Shown here in pieces: positions 18,001 to 20,106 of a stretch of DNA of 20,106 nt. Position 1 is the first letter of the stretch, and every line of letters begins with the position of its first letter. The notes under the pieces are model-generated. The model ran no database searches. It was not told the DNA's origin and worked only from the letters and a program-made list of their open reading frames with translations. A program made the translations under genes and the position numbers. The DNA is from Tubiluchus corallicola (taxonomy: Eukaryota; Priapulida; Priapulimorpha; Priapulimorphida; Tubiluchidae), in the NCBI GenBank assembly GCA_030141605.1, contig JAQGDQ010000859.1:67038-87143 (forward strand). Direction: 5' to 3'.

Positions 18001-18936
18001 GACTTAGATGTTGCAGTTTTAAACTATTCCAGTTGTTGAATACTCAATTGCTGACTGCATACTTTCTTACATAAGTCGTGATAATGAATGATGCATAAGC
18101 ACAAAACTTAAACTAATGACTTTTACTAACCACATGCAACGGGCTACCCCATCATACATTGCTCTAGGGTTTCTGAAACTAAAGGACATGTAAATCATAT
18201 CAAGGATATAAAGGCTGTATGAACGTATGAAAGAATATAAAGGATATGTATCCTATTAAGAGGACACCCATTTAAACTGCTCAAAACAAGACTACATGGA
18301 AAATGGAACAAAAGGAAAGATGTATTCTTTCATATAGCTAACGCCTGAAATAACCTGCCTCCTCATGTAGTCGAGTTCACTTTAATTTTTAGTTTTTTAC
18401 TGTAAACTCGGAATAGTAGAGGGATCAATAGCAAATCCCCATCAGCTATTATGGATTATGGACATCTATAAATCAGAAATGGCCAAATTCATGTATAATT
18501 ATCACTTGAAAGTATTAGTAATATTTCATTACCCTATTTATAATTATAGCAACTATTTACTGACAACATATATAGACATTATTGAATTAATGTAATTATA
18601 ACTTTGATTAATTACCACTAGGACAATGCTAATGTTGCTAACATCTAATTTGAGGTGACTGACTGGGTGACGATATGGTCTTTCATCACCTCTTCTGGTA
18701 TTTATCTGTATAAACTATAATCTTTTAATTTTATTAAGTTTATGAAGTTAAATAAATTTATTATCAGTATTGCTATCACTATTGCACTAATGCAAATCAA
18801 GTATCACCCGTGAAATTACCTCTGATGTTACCAGCCGTCCTTCCACAATTTTTGACAATGACAATGTTGGACAAATCGCACAAAACACTATTGTTCTAAT
18901 ATAAATTATGTTAGAAAAAATTCTACATTTTCCCAT
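140..18936 (-). CDS. TMEM145-like: TMEM145-like seven-transmembrane protein, 13-exon spliced gene (whole-gene entry)
   Basis: Exons (minus strand): 18936-18820, 16160-16086, 10603-10529, 10084-9985, 6945-6848, 6693-6609, 6092-6021, 5246-5097, 3912-3740, 3072-2900, 2173-2053, 1274-1215, 346-173. All internal borders are AG/GT. Intron phases are 0,0,0,1,0,1,1,1,0,2,0,0 and the frame stays open for 491 codons. Seen: signal-peptide-like N-terminus, a luminal or extracellular domain (about 29-183) with Cys48, 91, 117, 130 and 151 and N-glycosylation sequons at N107 and N152, then seven hydrophobic segments near 189-208, 222-246, 263-280, 294-315, 332-353, 361-385 and 399-418. Family knowledge: this is the GpcrRhopsn4/ITR family (TMEM145, GPR180). 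The PYHVRTSQ motif and a length near that of vertebrate TMEM145 favour TMEM145. Its biochemical function is poorly known; vertebrate TMEM145 has been linked to hair-cell stereocilia. The 3' end is uncertain: either TAA at 140-142 or a further exon beyond position 1. Confidence 0.85.
173..346 (-). CDS. TMEM145-like: Exon 13: cytoplasmic tail (residues 434-491), possibly terminal
   Basis: Encodes IGVLDMSQQNGFN..., HHPYAPTNPL, ending LFTVSGGVQ. Acceptor TTTTTAG, phase 0. At 171-172 there is a possible donor (GTATAT) in phase 0, implying another exon outside the window. Reading on instead adds VYCTVSLAIN and stops at TAA (140-142). No clear AATAAA follows on this strand within positions 1-139, so I cannot decide between the two. 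Confidence 0.75.
353..847. other. Intron 12, gene-distal part
   Basis: No exon recognised. The last ~40 bp (gaacaaaataataaacaaat...) is an A-rich tail after a TA-rich stretch, resembling the 3' end of a plus-strand retroposon, but no coding remnant could be read. Confidence 0.35.
848..1165 (-). mobile_element. tRNA-derived SINE-like element in intron 12
   Basis: On the minus strand, GGGTTCGAATCCC (around 1085-1097) is a perfect pol III B-box / T-arm. It is preceded by an anticodon-arm-like stem (ACTTGGCTCTCGACTCAAGT) and followed by a ~240-bp unique body. The A-box is degenerate and the right boundary approximate. The family is not recognised. Confidence 0.55.
1215..1274 (-). CDS. TMEM145-like: Exon 12: end of TM7 and PYHVRTSQ tail (residues 414-433)
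   Basis: Exactly 20 codons, starting ILTSPVSVNK and ending VFPYHVRTSQ, phase 0 on both sides. 'FPYHVRTSQ' just after the last helix points to TMEM145 rather than GPR180. Acceptor TTTCAG, donor GTATGA. Confidence 0.9.
1275..2052. other. Intron 11
   Basis: No exon. The segment around 1440-1830 is more GC-balanced than its surroundings and carries a B-box-like ggttcgatcc (plus, about 1479-1488), so it may be another unrecognised SINE-type repeat. Overlapping frames on both strands there show no known motif. Confidence 0.35.
2053..2173 (-). CDS. TMEM145-like: Exon 11: end of TM6 to TM7 (residues 373-413)
   Basis: One base completes Trp373, then FVAVPMMIIIANYKIDNW, REKVVNGIE, and the start of TM7 (SVAFAGHSFFL). 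'W.REK.VNGIE' is diagnostic. Acceptor CCAACAG, donor GTAAAA, phase 0 out. The open frame runs past both splice sites, so the ends rest on phase and homology. Confidence 0.9.
2228..2310 (-). mobile_element. tRNA-derived SINE head relic in intron 10
   Basis: The minus strand reads GTGGGTTCAAATCCTG (B-box at about 2240-2252), preceded by GTTAGAAGTGCGATTGTG, as in SINE heads. No clear A-box and no clear body: only about 60 bp separate it from the exon 11 acceptor. Confidence 0.45.
2311..2899. other. Intron 10, upstream part
   Basis: AT-rich, with T-rich runs (2455-2515) including tttgtttgtttgt. Nothing coding or structured recognised. Confidence 0.4.
2900..3072 (-). CDS. TMEM145-like: Exon 10: TM5 and start of TM6 (residues 316-372)
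   Basis: Encodes LFDPARVLYIYESPAGYALI, TM5 (RIIGWLWFCYAIFF), then KHYPEKWPFFMLFFCVYTA. 'YESPAGY', 'WFCYA' and 'H.PEK.PF' are family signatures. Acceptor TTTTCAG, donor GTAAGT, phase 2 out (Trp373 split). Confidence 0.92.
3073..3628. other. Intron 9, upstream part
   Basis: Contains a 114-codon plus-strand frame (3133-3477) that starts at TTG and has no recognised motif or splice context. I treat it as chance. No other feature seen. Confidence 0.4.
3629..3690. repeat. ATTAG-type short tandem repeat in intron 9
   Basis: Imperfect GATTA/ATTAG units (attagattagattagattta and decayed copies). Located about 50 bp downstream, on the gene strand, of the exon 9 donor. Confidence 0.85.
3740..3912 (-). 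CDS. TMEM145-like: Exon 9: TM3 and TM4 (residues 258-315)
   Basis: Completes Gly258, then RIMDSASTLTFQLILILMAK (TM3), GYTITRGRL, and TM4 (IKLAIFMTLYAVCYIVIF) ending SEAV. 'KG.T.TRGR' is a core family motif. Acceptor CTTTAG, donor GTAGGT, phase 0 out. The acceptor is about 43 bp from a long 15-bp minisatellite. Confidence 0.92.
3956..4745. repeat. 15-bp minisatellite, about 50 copies, in intron 8
   Basis: The unit is GGTGGAATAYCAGTG with scattered variants, alternating ATACCAG and ATATCAG. A longer block starting gtgcaatagaatatcag occurs at 4051 and again at 4204, showing segmental duplication within the array. Because 15 is divisible by 3, frames such as VEYQWGGIPV stay open on both strands; these are not genes. 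The array ends about 43 bp from the exon 9 acceptor. Confidence 0.95.
4746..5096. other. Intron 8, upstream part
   Basis: Unique sequence between the 15-bp minisatellite and exon 8. No motif recognised; frames on both strands here are incidental. Confidence 0.4.
5097..5246 (-). CDS. TMEM145-like: Exon 8: TM2 and following loop (residues 208-257)
   Basis: Completes Val208 and begins LLKQRQLFHTTYRLF, then TM2 (IVALACEVVALFFAV...), then YMQDGIGSKGSELF. The 'LLK.RQLFHTTY' and 'DGIG..G' stretches are highly characteristic. Acceptor TTTTCCAG, donor GTAAGC, phase 1 out. Confidence 0.92.
5247..6020. other. Intron 7
   Basis: AT-rich unique sequence. No repeat, exon or structured element recognised. 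Confidence 0.4.
6021..6092 (-). CDS. TMEM145-like: Exon 7: first transmembrane helix (residues 184-207)
   Basis: Completes Lys184, then ILETD followed by the hydrophobic run IAFLTLFVILVSISIIFG (TM1). 'ILETD' after HFSADEF is the expected family order. Acceptor TTTCAG, donor GTACGT, phase 1 out. Confidence 0.88.
6178..6481. repeat. Direct duplication of a ~70-bp segment in intron 6
   Basis: ttcaaagagaaatgttttaa... at 6178-6244 recurs at 6397-6481 as ttcaaagagaattgttttaa..., sharing aaaataaaatattaatacat and attgatatgtaat. The second copy has an extra ~18 bp (acatgaaaatatacatgac). The copies are 219 bp apart. Confidence 0.8.
6609..6693 (-). CDS. TMEM145-like: Exon 6: juxtamembrane ectodomain (residues 156-183)
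   Basis: Encodes GLYLDYKILMTNGHRSNRW then TYHFSADEF. HFSADEF (177-183) directly precedes the first membrane helix in TMEM145 and GPR180. Acceptor ATTCTAG, donor GTAAGT, ends in phase 1 (Lys184 is split). Confidence 0.9.
6848..6945 (-). CDS. TMEM145-like: Exon 5: ectodomain (residues 123-155)
   Basis: Two bases complete Asp123, then GKLWIKCSGGRSFRSARERW followed by WFIAVSNCNSTK. The SGRSFR...RERWW...SNC motif is a family hallmark. N152 lies in an NST sequon. Acceptor CTTTCAG, donor GTGAGT; ends in phase 0. Confidence 0.9.
6946..8734. other. Intron 4, 3' part
   Basis: Mostly AT-rich unique sequence. A minus frame at 8107-8313 includes a locally GC-richer, charged stretch (SVKRRKPGDHLAGPTEQIMP) but has no supporting splice sites or known homologue. 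Nothing else recognised. Confidence 0.35.
8735..9028. repeat. Tetranucleotide array (GTAA/GCAA)n in intron 4
   Basis: Repeated agtaagtaagcaag units, with recurring 'taatgcgtaacaagcaag' interruptions about 60 bp apart that suggest higher-order duplication. The three overlapping minus frames rich in LLTYLL are repeat read-through. Confidence 0.93.
9029..9405. other. Intron 4, between array and MITE
   Basis: AT-rich sequence with a caagctcctc/gagctt-like mix. No feature recognised. Confidence 0.35.
9406..9969. mobile_element. piggyBac-like MITE with TTAA target duplication
   Basis: TTAA (9406-9409) then CCCTTTCACTACG. On the opposite strand from 9969: TTAA then CTCTTTCACCACG. The inverted ends agree at 11 of 13 bases. 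A TTAA duplication with C-rich CCYTT-type termini is the classic signature of the piggyBac superfamily. The 556-bp interior has no transposase ORF, so it is a non-autonomous MITE. Its right boundary sits 13 bp into intron 4 from the exon 4 donor junction (9984). Confidence 0.65.
9535..9612. repeat. Alternating purine-pyrimidine tract inside the MITE
   Basis: Runs such as cacgtgcacacacatatatgcg, broken here by short interruptions into gcacacatgcatgcag and gcacgcacgcatgtgc, are strongly alternating R/Y with many CA/TG/CG steps. Such DNA can adopt Z-form under supercoiling. Function is not implied. Confidence 0.5.
9985..10084 (-). CDS. TMEM145-like: Exon 4: ectodomain (residues 90-122 plus first base of 123)
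   Basis: Begins TCEMKESLLKQENGQ, continues FINLTSSYSYAGCSELAE. Cys91 and Cys117 are candidate disulfide cysteines and N107 lies in an NLT sequon. Acceptor TTTACAG, donor GTAAAC, phase 1 at the 3' end. A TTAA-flanked MITE ends shortly inside the downstream intron. Confidence 0.87.
10085..10528. other. Intron 3
   Basis: 444-bp AT-rich intron with clear donor and acceptor. No repeat or other feature recognised. Confidence 0.6.
10529..10603 (-). CDS. TMEM145-like: Exon 3: ectodomain (residues 65-89)
   Basis: Twenty-five codons, EYKIQKILLYYDEANQWPSA then YKPDK, the family's 'LLYFD...QWP..YK' segment. Acceptor TTATAG, donor GTAAGA, phase 0 at both ends. The acceptor lies only about 33 bp from the end of a ~750-bp pentanucleotide array in the preceding intron. 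Confidence 0.87.
10637..11392. repeat. Pentanucleotide array: (AAAAT)n then (AAAGT)n
   Basis: About 280 bp of almost pure AAAAT (10641-10920, with two isolated AAAGT units), then about 470 bp of AAAGT with AAAGC, GGGAAATGAAG and a slipped GAAAAAGT variant. On the gene strand it is a T-rich tract ending about 33 bp from the exon 3 acceptor. Long minus frames across it (YFTLLYFTL, YFILFYFIL) are repeat read-through. Confidence 0.95.
11466..11540 (-). mobile_element. tRNA-derived SINE head relic beside the pentanucleotide array
   Basis: The minus strand reads TGTGACCTTTGTATCCATAG then GACTTAGGTTCAAACCCAGG, an anticodon/variable-arm-like stretch followed by a B-box. Downstream on the same strand about 75 bp of body runs straight into the ACTTT/TTTTA array, so the array may have grown from the element's 3' tail. 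Confidence 0.45.
11541..12051. other. Intron 2, segment right of the pentanucleotide array
   Basis: Unique AT-rich sequence. A 68-codon plus frame at 11783-11989 has no motif and is not called. Confidence 0.4.
12052..12210. repeat. GTAA / GGCAA mixed microsatellite in intron 2
   Basis: (GTAA)n blocks alternate with aaggcaaggcaagg blocks, preceded by a gtcagtcggttggtcggt stretch. It resembles the 8.7-kb array in its GTAA core. The minus LLTYLL frame across it is not a gene. Confidence 0.9.
12427..12510 (+). mobile_element. tRNA pseudogene / SINE head in intron 2
   Basis: GAACTAGTAGCTCAGTTGAC opens with an acceptor-stem-like GAACTAG, an A-box (TAGCTCAGTTG) and a D-arm (GCTC/GAGT). GTTCAAATTC is the B-box and ACTAGTCC closes the acceptor stem (6 of 7 pairs). 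The anticodon and T stems have mismatches, so it is not a functional tRNA. The conserved frame points to a tRNA-derived SINE or tRNA relic. Confidence 0.55.
12872..13135 (+). mobile_element. LINE 3'-end relic in intron 2
   Basis: HAPKCWNKLPIEIRACTNLN followed by SFKSKQKKLIF, ending at TGA 13013-13015, is the last ~45 residues of a non-LTR reverse transcriptase (WN.LP.EIR...L.SFK.K). AT-rich 3' UTR-like sequence follows, ending near 'gcgctctatgaataaatacg'. Nothing earlier in the element is recognisable, so it is a heavily 5'-truncated insertion, antisense to the host gene. Confidence 0.75.
13136..13751. other. Intron 2, between LINE relic and hairpin
   Basis: Unique sequence with modest GC patches near 13180-13250 and 13605-13680. 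No coding or TIR signal recognised. Confidence 0.4.
13752..13900. repeat. Near-perfect 64-bp inverted repeat (foldback hairpin)
   Basis: Positions 13752-13815 pair with 13837-13900 with only two mismatches, leaving a 21-nt loop. The arms begin gatgatatgaaagatagaaa. No clear target duplication flanks it. It could be a small foldback MITE or a recently formed inverted duplication. It lies in intron 2 and would form a long hairpin in the pre-mRNA. Confidence 0.85.
13901..14720. other. Intron 2, between hairpin and TIR element
   Basis: Two overlapping minus frames of 115 and 112 codons (13970-14317 and 14119-14457) occupy this stretch. Neither shows a motif I recognise, and the overlap in different frames argues that at most one is a relic of something coding. 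Confidence 0.3.
14721..15283. mobile_element. 559-bp TIR element (MITE-like) flanked by TA
   Basis: The left end GGGCCTGTGTCACACACA (from 14723) matches the inverted right end AGCCCGTGTCACAAAG (from 15281). Similarity continues inward, CATAATCTGTAAG versus CATAATCTATAAG, over roughly 55 bp. Both ends are bounded by TA, a possible target duplication. No transposase ORF lies inside, so it is non-autonomous. The superfamily is not assigned. Confidence 0.6.
15650..15900 (+). pseudogene. Degenerate Tc1-like transposase C-terminal relic
   Basis: Plus-strand fragments in two frames read MTWKLPDLNPSKQIEAILKD, then RYAIDELVSHLEDVLEDLLP (frame-shifted), then QAVVDAHGIHV. The PDLNP motif followed by 'LK', and the terminal 'AVVDA.G', resemble the end of Tc1 family DDE transposases (SPDLNPIE..W..LK ... 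AVI.A.G). The normal PDLNPIE glutamate is not preserved in place (PDLNPSK), and frames are shifted and stopped, so it is inactive. I found no matching terminal repeats. The family call is tentative. Confidence 0.5.
16086..16160 (-). CDS. TMEM145-like: Exon 2: ectodomain (residues 40-64)
   Basis: Twenty-five codons beginning RWHFVARFCFLSEVG and ending FSYPE. Acceptor TTTTTCAG, donor GTGAGT, phase 0 at both ends. The W-x-F-x-x-R-F-C-F-L pattern is characteristic of the TMEM145/GPR180 ectodomain. Too short to stand out as an ORF; recognised by motif and splice sites. Confidence 0.85.
16161..16889. other. Intron 1, 3' part
   Basis: Contains a small imperfect inverted pair (gatttaaaaaaaatcaatg / tttttgaaaaatcaatg) near 16465-16525. 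No exon or known element. Confidence 0.35.
16890..17078. repeat. 27-bp minisatellite, seven copies, in intron 1
   Basis: Seven consecutive 27-bp units, attgttgcttgcactacggt plus cagaagc, with C/T variants; the seventh is the most diverged. The 27-bp period keeps several frames open on both strands (CCLHYGQKH repeats on plus), so a 125-codon ORF across it is an artefact. Confidence 0.95.
17079..18119. other. Intron 1, middle part
   Basis: Unique AT-rich sequence. The only structure seen is an imperfect inverted repeat whose outer 9 bp (aatgaccgg, 17351-17359, versus ccggtcatt, 17410-17418) are perfect, around a CAGCTG centre. It might be the core of a small MITE. Confidence 0.4.
18120..18400 (+). 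mobile_element. Degenerate LINE relic in intron 1 (second family)
   Basis: Frame-broken remnants read ATPSYIALGFLKLKDM then stop, later RGHPFKLLKTRLHGKWNKRK and DVFFHIANA*NNLPPHVVE, where a TGA replaces the expected Trp codon. The 'RG....LL..R...RKDVFFH...W.NLP..VVE' pattern is the C-terminus of CR1/jockey-type reverse transcriptases and differs from the 19.5-kb copy, so a second family is likely. AT-rich sequence to about 18790, including GAAGTTAAATAAATTTATT, may be its 3' UTR. Antisense to the host gene. Confidence 0.75.
18820..18936 (-). CDS. TMEM145-like: Exon 1: start codon and signal peptide (residues 1-39)
   Basis: Begins at ATG (18936), the first in-frame Met after an in-frame TAG, with A at -3 and G at +4 (good Kozak context). 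It encodes MGKCRIFSN, a hydrophobic run around IVFCAICPTLSLS that looks like a signal peptide, and ends IVEGRLVTSE before donor GTAATT. The 'EG.L.T' ending just before the exon-2 tryptophan fits the N-terminal ectodomain start of this family. Spliced in phase 0 to exon 2. Confidence 0.78.
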
Positions 18937-18952
18937 AGTTGGTAATCGCCAT
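18923..18952 (-). other. Overlapping upstream ORF (MAITNYGKM)
   Basis: An ATG within the X-box (A at 18952) opens a nine-codon frame, MAITNYGKM, that ends at TAG 18923-18925. That stop lies 13 nt beyond the main start and in a different frame. Its context has T at -3 and G at +4, weaker than the main start. If transcription begins upstream it could dampen translation of the main frame. Confidence 0.4.
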
Positions 18953-18958
18953 GGAAAC
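18945..18958 (+). promoter_or_regulatory. RFX-type X-box motif just upstream of the start codon
   Basis: atcgccatggaaac matches the degenerate X-box consensus RYYNYYATRRNRAC at all 14 positions. It lies 9 bp upstream of the exon 1 ATG, either in the 5' UTR or at the core promoter. Known: RFX factors bind X-boxes close to the start of many ciliary genes. That RFX controls this gene is inference. Confidence 0.45.
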
Positions 18959-19516
18959 GTCTACAGCTACGTCATCATTTTCAACAAAGTTGGCGCTTAA
19001 TTTGCAACAAACTTAAGCCATGTATTCAGCAGGTTATAGATGCAAATTCGAGCTAGATATCGTGCAATACGAATGAAGGTATCCCTTATTTCTATGCAGC
19101 GTTGCGTGATAGAGTTATAATAATTAAAAGTGCTATTAATTTGATGGGTTTCTTCTTTACTGTTCATGAAATCAAGAGTGTCTATATAGAACTGTCTACA
19201 CAAATTGCATCGCGAAATTGTTTTGCTTTACTTTATACTTACTCATTTAGATTTAAAAGAGTGGCTGACTATTGACTACCTTATCCAGCCTTATGCAATG
19301 GTATGTGACCCCTGGTATTTTCATTCGGTATTTTTGCGCCTTTACAAGCGAAAAATGCACTAAATTTGTTGTTTTCTTATCTCTTACTGGTTCCTTTCCT
19401 ATATAATTTAAAAGCTAAATAAATAAATCTAGTCAAACTAAAAAATTGAAATTATAGTAAAAATTCTAAAAATAACGTGCTAGCTGATCTTCAAATGTTT
19501 ATTATATTCAAACCTA
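18959..19516. other. Upstream region of the TMEM145-like gene
   Basis: Between the X-box and the diverging LINE fragment. AT-rich apart from the first ~60 bp next to the gene. No further exon, TATA element or CpG-rich island is evident to me. A 68-codon minus frame at 18997-19203 has no recognisable motif and is not called. Confidence 0.4.
18968..18974 (-). promoter_or_regulatory. CRE/ATF-like TGACGTA site
   Basis: The minus strand reads GATGACGTAGC here, a CRE-like half-palindrome, 32 bp upstream of the ATG and 9 bp from the X-box. A short match like this occurs by chance often; only its position makes it worth listing. Confidence 0.25.
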
Positions 19517-20106
19517 CAAAATTAGCAAAATCAAGGGCATAATTGCGAGGATAAGACACTACGTAAATACAGATGTACTAAAACTAATATACCATGCTTT
19601 GGTTTATTCTTATCTTCACTATGGGATTCTTTCCTGGGGCACTGCATCTTCAAATACTTTAAAACCGATACAAACTCATCAAAACATTATAGTTAAGCTG
19701 ATGACATTTTCTGGTAGACGGGAACATGCAACGCCATCCTACATTAAATTGGGCCTCTTAAAACTGAATGATATCTACAAACTCGAGCTTGCAAAATTTG
19801 TATACAAATTTAAGAATAACTTACTACCAGAATTGTTTCTAAATTACTATACGCCAGCATCCGATATTCACAGTTACAACACTAGGTTTTCTACTAACAG
19901 TTCTTTCTTTATCGAACGATTTAATACATCTAAGGGTCAAACGTCGTTAAAATATCAGGGATCAGTATTATGGAACTCTCTACCTGCTCATATAACTTCT
20001 TTACCTCTGCATTCGCTAAAAAAACAGTACGCTAAGGCACTTCTTGAAGCTTACAAATAAATCAGTTTTTTTGTCTGTTAGATGTACATTCTTATGGTAA
20101 CTTTTG
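19517..20106 (+). mobile_element. 5'-truncated LINE: C-terminal region of non-LTR reverse transcriptase ORF
   Basis: An uninterrupted frame to TAA at 20058-20060 reads SKIKGIIARIRHYV, YSYLHYGILSWG, ATPSYIKLGLLKLNDIY and VLWNSLPAHI. These are the familiar thumb/C-terminal motifs of jockey/CR1-group non-LTR retrotransposon reverse transcriptases. The catalytic palm (FADD) is absent: upstream of about 19520 the frame loses similarity and meets TGA at 19485-19487. So this is a 5'-truncated copy, but an intact-looking and probably young one. Its 3' UTR runs off the window. It is oriented away from the TMEM145-like gene. Confidence 0.85.

Overview
This is AT-rich, intron-rich eukaryotic nuclear DNA, almost certainly from an invertebrate animal. 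Evidence for this is GT-AG introns, remnants of several non-LTR retrotransposon (LINE) families, tRNA-derived SINE-like heads, MITEs, and long micro- and minisatellites. I see no bacterial or phage gene organisation. I cannot name the phylum from the sequence alone.

The window is dominated by one minus-strand gene. It can be reconstructed exon by exon from position 18936 down to about 173 (or 140). Thirteen exons with GT-AG borders and matching phases give about 491 codons (501 if translation runs to the stop at 140-142). The predicted product has a signal peptide, a cysteine-containing glycosylatable ectodomain and seven hydrophobic segments. It carries hallmark motifs of the TMEM145/GPR180 (intimal thickness receptor-related, GpcrRhopsn4) family, such as RERWW, HFSADEF, FHTTY, YTITRGR, YESPAGY, REKVVNGIE and PYHVRTSQ. 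The PYHVRTSQ motif and the length favour TMEM145 over GPR180. All larger ORFs that do not overlap these exons are low-complexity read-throughs or relics of mobile elements.

Layout from right to left (gene 5' to 3'). 19520-20106: 3' part of a LINE reverse transcriptase ORF, plus strand, diverging from the gene. 18937-19519: upstream region with a perfect match to the RFX X-box consensus and a CRE-like site. 18820-18936: exon 1. Intron 1 (16161-18819): a second, degenerate LINE and a 27-bp minisatellite. Exon 2. Intron 2 (5.5 kb): a Tc1-like transposase relic, a 559-bp TIR element, a 149-bp near-perfect hairpin, a third LINE relic, tRNA-like sequences, a tetranucleotide array and a ~750-bp AAAAT/AAAGT array that stops about 33 bp short of exon 3. 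Exons 3 and 4. Intron 4: a piggyBac-like TTAA-flanked MITE ending 13 bp inside the intron from the donor junction, then a GTAA/GCAA array. Exons 5-8. Intron 8: a ~50-copy 15-bp minisatellite beginning about 43 bp from exon 9. Exons 9-13, with SINE-like sequences in introns 10 and 12.

There is only one host gene, so there is no pathway to describe. The interest lies in the complete gene model, its upstream X-box, and how closely repeats and transposons crowd several splice sites.
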